A DNA stretch of 64,000 nt from Puniceibacterium sediminis (lineage in GTDB: Bacteria > Pseudomonadota > Alphaproteobacteria > Rhodobacterales > Rhodobacteraceae), in contig NZ_FZNN01000006.1 of NCBI RefSeq assembly GCF_900188035.1, forward strand, positions 166,210 to 230,209. The letters run 5' to 3'. The position numbers and the translations under genes are program-made. Within the stretch, counting starts at the first letter, position 1, and each line of letters starts with the position of its first letter. The notes beneath the pieces were generated by a model that saw nothing but the letters and a program-made list of their open reading frames with translations, was not told the origin of the DNA and ran no database searches. Positions 62,518 through 64,000 of the stretch are shown here, piece after piece.

Positions 62518-64000
62518 TCATGGTTCAACTCCTGTCCTGCTCTGGTTCGCTGGCGCCACGCCCGCCTCGGCGAGAAGCGGGGCGAGACGACCCATGTCCG
62601 GCGCTTCGCCGAGGGCGGCGCAGGCGGCGGCGTAATCTTTCAGGATTTGCCCGAAGAGCCCACCATGCGCATCCGGATGCCGGGCCGTGAAGGGCGCCAG
62701 CAGGGCTGCGGCCTCAAGGCACGCCTCCCGGCAGCGGGCATGGTCGCCAAGATCGCGGTGCATGTCCGACAGAACGCTGATGGACATGGCCAGGTTGGGC
62801 GTGAAGGCCTCCGGCCGCGCGGCCACGAGGTCGCGGTAGAGCACCACCGCCTCTTCAGCGGCCCCCAGCGCCTCCTCCCGGCGCCCGAGGTTCGAGAGGA
62901 AGCTCGCGAGGTTGTTCAGCGATCCGGCCAGGTCCGGCGTGAAGGCCTGCGGCAGCGCGGCGGCGAGGTCGCGGTAGAGCGCCACGGCTTCTTCGGCGGC
63001 ACCCAGCGCGTCCTCCCGGCGCCCGAGAGCCGAGAGACGGTTCGCGAGGGTGTTCAGCGACATGGCCAGGTCCGGCGTGAAGGCCTCCGGCCGCGCGGCC
63101 ACGAGGTCGCGGTAGAGCACCACGGCCTCTTCTGCGGCCTCCAGCGCCTCCTCCCGGCGGCCAAGACCCGAGAGGACGCTCGCGAGATTGTTCAGCGATC
63201 CGGCCAGGTCCGGCGTGAAGGCCTCCGGCCGCGCGGCGGCGAGGTCGCGGTAGAGCGCCACGGCCTCTTCGGCGGCACCCAGCGCGTCCTCCCGGCGCCC
63301 GAGAGCCGAGAGACGGTTCGCGAGGGTGTTCAGCGATCTGGCCAGGTCCGGCGTGAAGGCCTCCGGCCGCGCGGCGGCGAGGTCTCGGTAGAGCGCCACG
63401 GCCTCTTCTGCGGCCTCCAGCGCCTCCTCCCGGCGGCCGAGGCCCGAGAGGAAGGCCGCGAGGTTGTTCAGCGACGTGGCCAGATCCGGCGTGAAGGCCT
63501 CCGGCCGCGCGGCGGCGAGGTCGCGGTAGAGCGCCACGGCCTCCTCGGCGGCACCCAGCGCCTCCTCCCGGCGGCCGAGCGCCGAGAGGAAGCTCGCGAG
63601 GTTGTTCAGCGATCCGGCCAGGTTGGGCGTGAAGGCCTCCGGCCGCGCGGCGGCGAGGTCACGGTAAAGCGCCACGGCCTCTTCTGCGGCCTCCAGCGCG
63701 GCCTCCCGGCGGCCAAGGTCCGAGAGATGGCCCGCGAGGTTGTTCAGCAGCGCGCCGCGCGATTCCGCGTCGGTGATCTGCGGGCGCAGCAGTTCCAGCA
63801 CCCGGACCAGGAACCCGGCCGAAAACGTCGTCGCCTGGACCATGGTCAGCGCCTGAAACGTCAGCGCGCGCTCCGGTGCCGCGTCCAGCATCGCCAGCAG
63901 CATCGCCTCGAAGGCTGCCGCAGAGCCATCCCCCAGCGCATGCAGGTCATAGCCCATCCGGCTGATCGTGTCGCCATAGCCAGCCCCCCCCGCCCGCGCT
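62518..64000 (-). CDS. TPR-repeat protein, N-terminus beyond the window
   Basis: The visible part reads from the window edge to a stop at 62518. An ATG at 63957 is available, but the frame stays open and coding-like to the edge (YGDTISRMGYDLHALG), so the true start is probably outside and the 493 codons seen are a C-terminal part. It has a helical region at about 1-70 after that ATG, then seven tandem 46-residue units (72-393), each like NNLASFLSALGRREEALGAA + EEAVALYRDLAAARPEAFTP, i.e. kinesin-light-chain-type TPRs. A helical tail without repeats ends SRTGVEP. TPR arrays of this type are often the sensor half of larger signalling or defence proteins; no effector domain is visible here. Confidence 0.8.
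   Translation of the reverse strand, partial: ARAGGAGYGDTISRMGYDLHALGDGSAAAFEAMLLAMLDAAPERALTFQALTMVQATTFSAGFLVRVLELLRPQITDAESRGALLNNLAGHLSDLGRREAALEAAEEAVALYRDLAAARPEAFTPNLAGSLNNLASFLSALGRREEALGAAEEAVALYRDLAAARPEAFTPDLATSLNNLAAFLSGLGRREEALEAAEEAVALYRDLAAARPEAFTPDLARSLNTLANRLSALGRREDALGAAEEAVALYRDLAAARPEAFTPDLAGSLNNLASVLSGLGRREEALEAAEEAVVLYRDLVAARPEAFTPDLAMSLNTLANRLSALGRREDALGAAEEAVALYRDLAAALPQAFTPDLAGSLNNLASFLSNLGRREEALGAAEEAVVLYRDLVAARPEAFTPNLAMSISVLSDMHRDLGDHARCREACLEAAALLAPFTARHPDAHGGLFGQILKDYAAACAALGEAPDMGRLAPLLAEAGVAPANQSRTGVEP
62779..63744 (-). repeat. Seven tandem 138-bp repeats encoding TPR units
   Basis: The TPR units repeat at 138-bp periods (the conserved unit-start codons recur at about 63744, 63606, 63468, 63330, 63192, 63054 and 62916 on the minus strand). 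Long stretches are nearly identical between units at the DNA level, including synonymous positions, pointing to recent expansion or ongoing homogenisation. Confidence 0.85.

Noticed and set aside
62779..63744. Regular repeats considered as a CRISPR array
   Set aside because: The 138-bp period is in frame and encodes TPR units; there are no short palindromic repeats with unique spacers.
56216..64000. Search for insertion sequences (transposase genes with terminal repeats)
   Set aside because: No transposase-like protein or terminal inverted repeats were seen; the only recombinases are XerC and the island integrase.

Overview
The window is chromosomal DNA of an alphaproteobacterium, most likely a member of the Rhodobacteraceae (Roseobacter group). 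Support comes from the GC-rich coding style, an RpoHII-type sigma factor, a petABC (cytochrome bc1) operon whose Rieske gene starts with GTG, a CcrM-type GANTC methyltransferase next to rnhB, TIGR02186 paired with a TauE/SafE exporter, and VPLPA-type C-terminal sorting signals. All names come from reading the translated sequences; no database search was possible.

Layout. 1-20 kb: rpoH2 (minus); a glutathione transferase with a Cys-rich tail; comM; a minus-strand run rsmI-yraN-gshB-esterase divergent from an LpoA-like lipoprotein; glnD; a choice-of-anchor A surface protein lying between glnD and murJ; a phospholipase D-like protein; a rhomboid lacking its catalytic residues; trpS; a VOC enzyme; a branched-chain aminotransferase; and a second VPLPA-type protein. 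20-29 kb: a universal stress protein, nfuA, rimI, a BMP-type nucleoside ABC transporter with a strong hairpin after the binding-protein gene, then a tight TauE/SafE-TIGR02186-thioesterase chain. 28.8-36 kb (minus): uvrC; a compact SppA-like peptidase / 55-residue zinc-ribbon / Na+-Ca2+ antiporter / SDR operon; priA. 36-45 kb (plus, apart from one outer-membrane protein): transaldolase, DUF484-xerC, paiB, a second GST, petABC, and an MFS protein. 45-56 kb: thiBPQ under a TPP riboswitch, a GNAT, aroC, an EamA exporter, a cytochrome b561-like protein, ccrM, rnhB, and a small secreted protein overlapping a two-TM protein with an OmpR-like winged helix.

From about 56.2 kb the character changes. 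A minus-strand unit encodes a Lon-type AAA+ ATPase without a protease domain, followed by short coupled ORFs and a terminator. At 58.30-58.34 kb lies the 3' half of a tRNA-Arg(CCU), which reads as the attachment site of the tyrosine integrase beside it. The element appears to run to the right: integrase, a primase-polymerase-like (AEP) protein, a palindrome, a decayed membrane-protein fragment, a well-initiated 65-residue protein, and a protein with seven near-identical 46-residue TPR units that runs off the right edge. The intact tRNA-Arg copy and the other end of the island should lie beyond 64 kb.

The least expected items are the winged-helix membrane protein with inverted ToxR-like order and its overlapping periplasmic neighbour (55.2-56.2 kb), the AAA+/micro-ORF unit, the tRNA-Arg island with its TPR array, the GANTC cluster in front of ccrM, and the inactive rhomboid.
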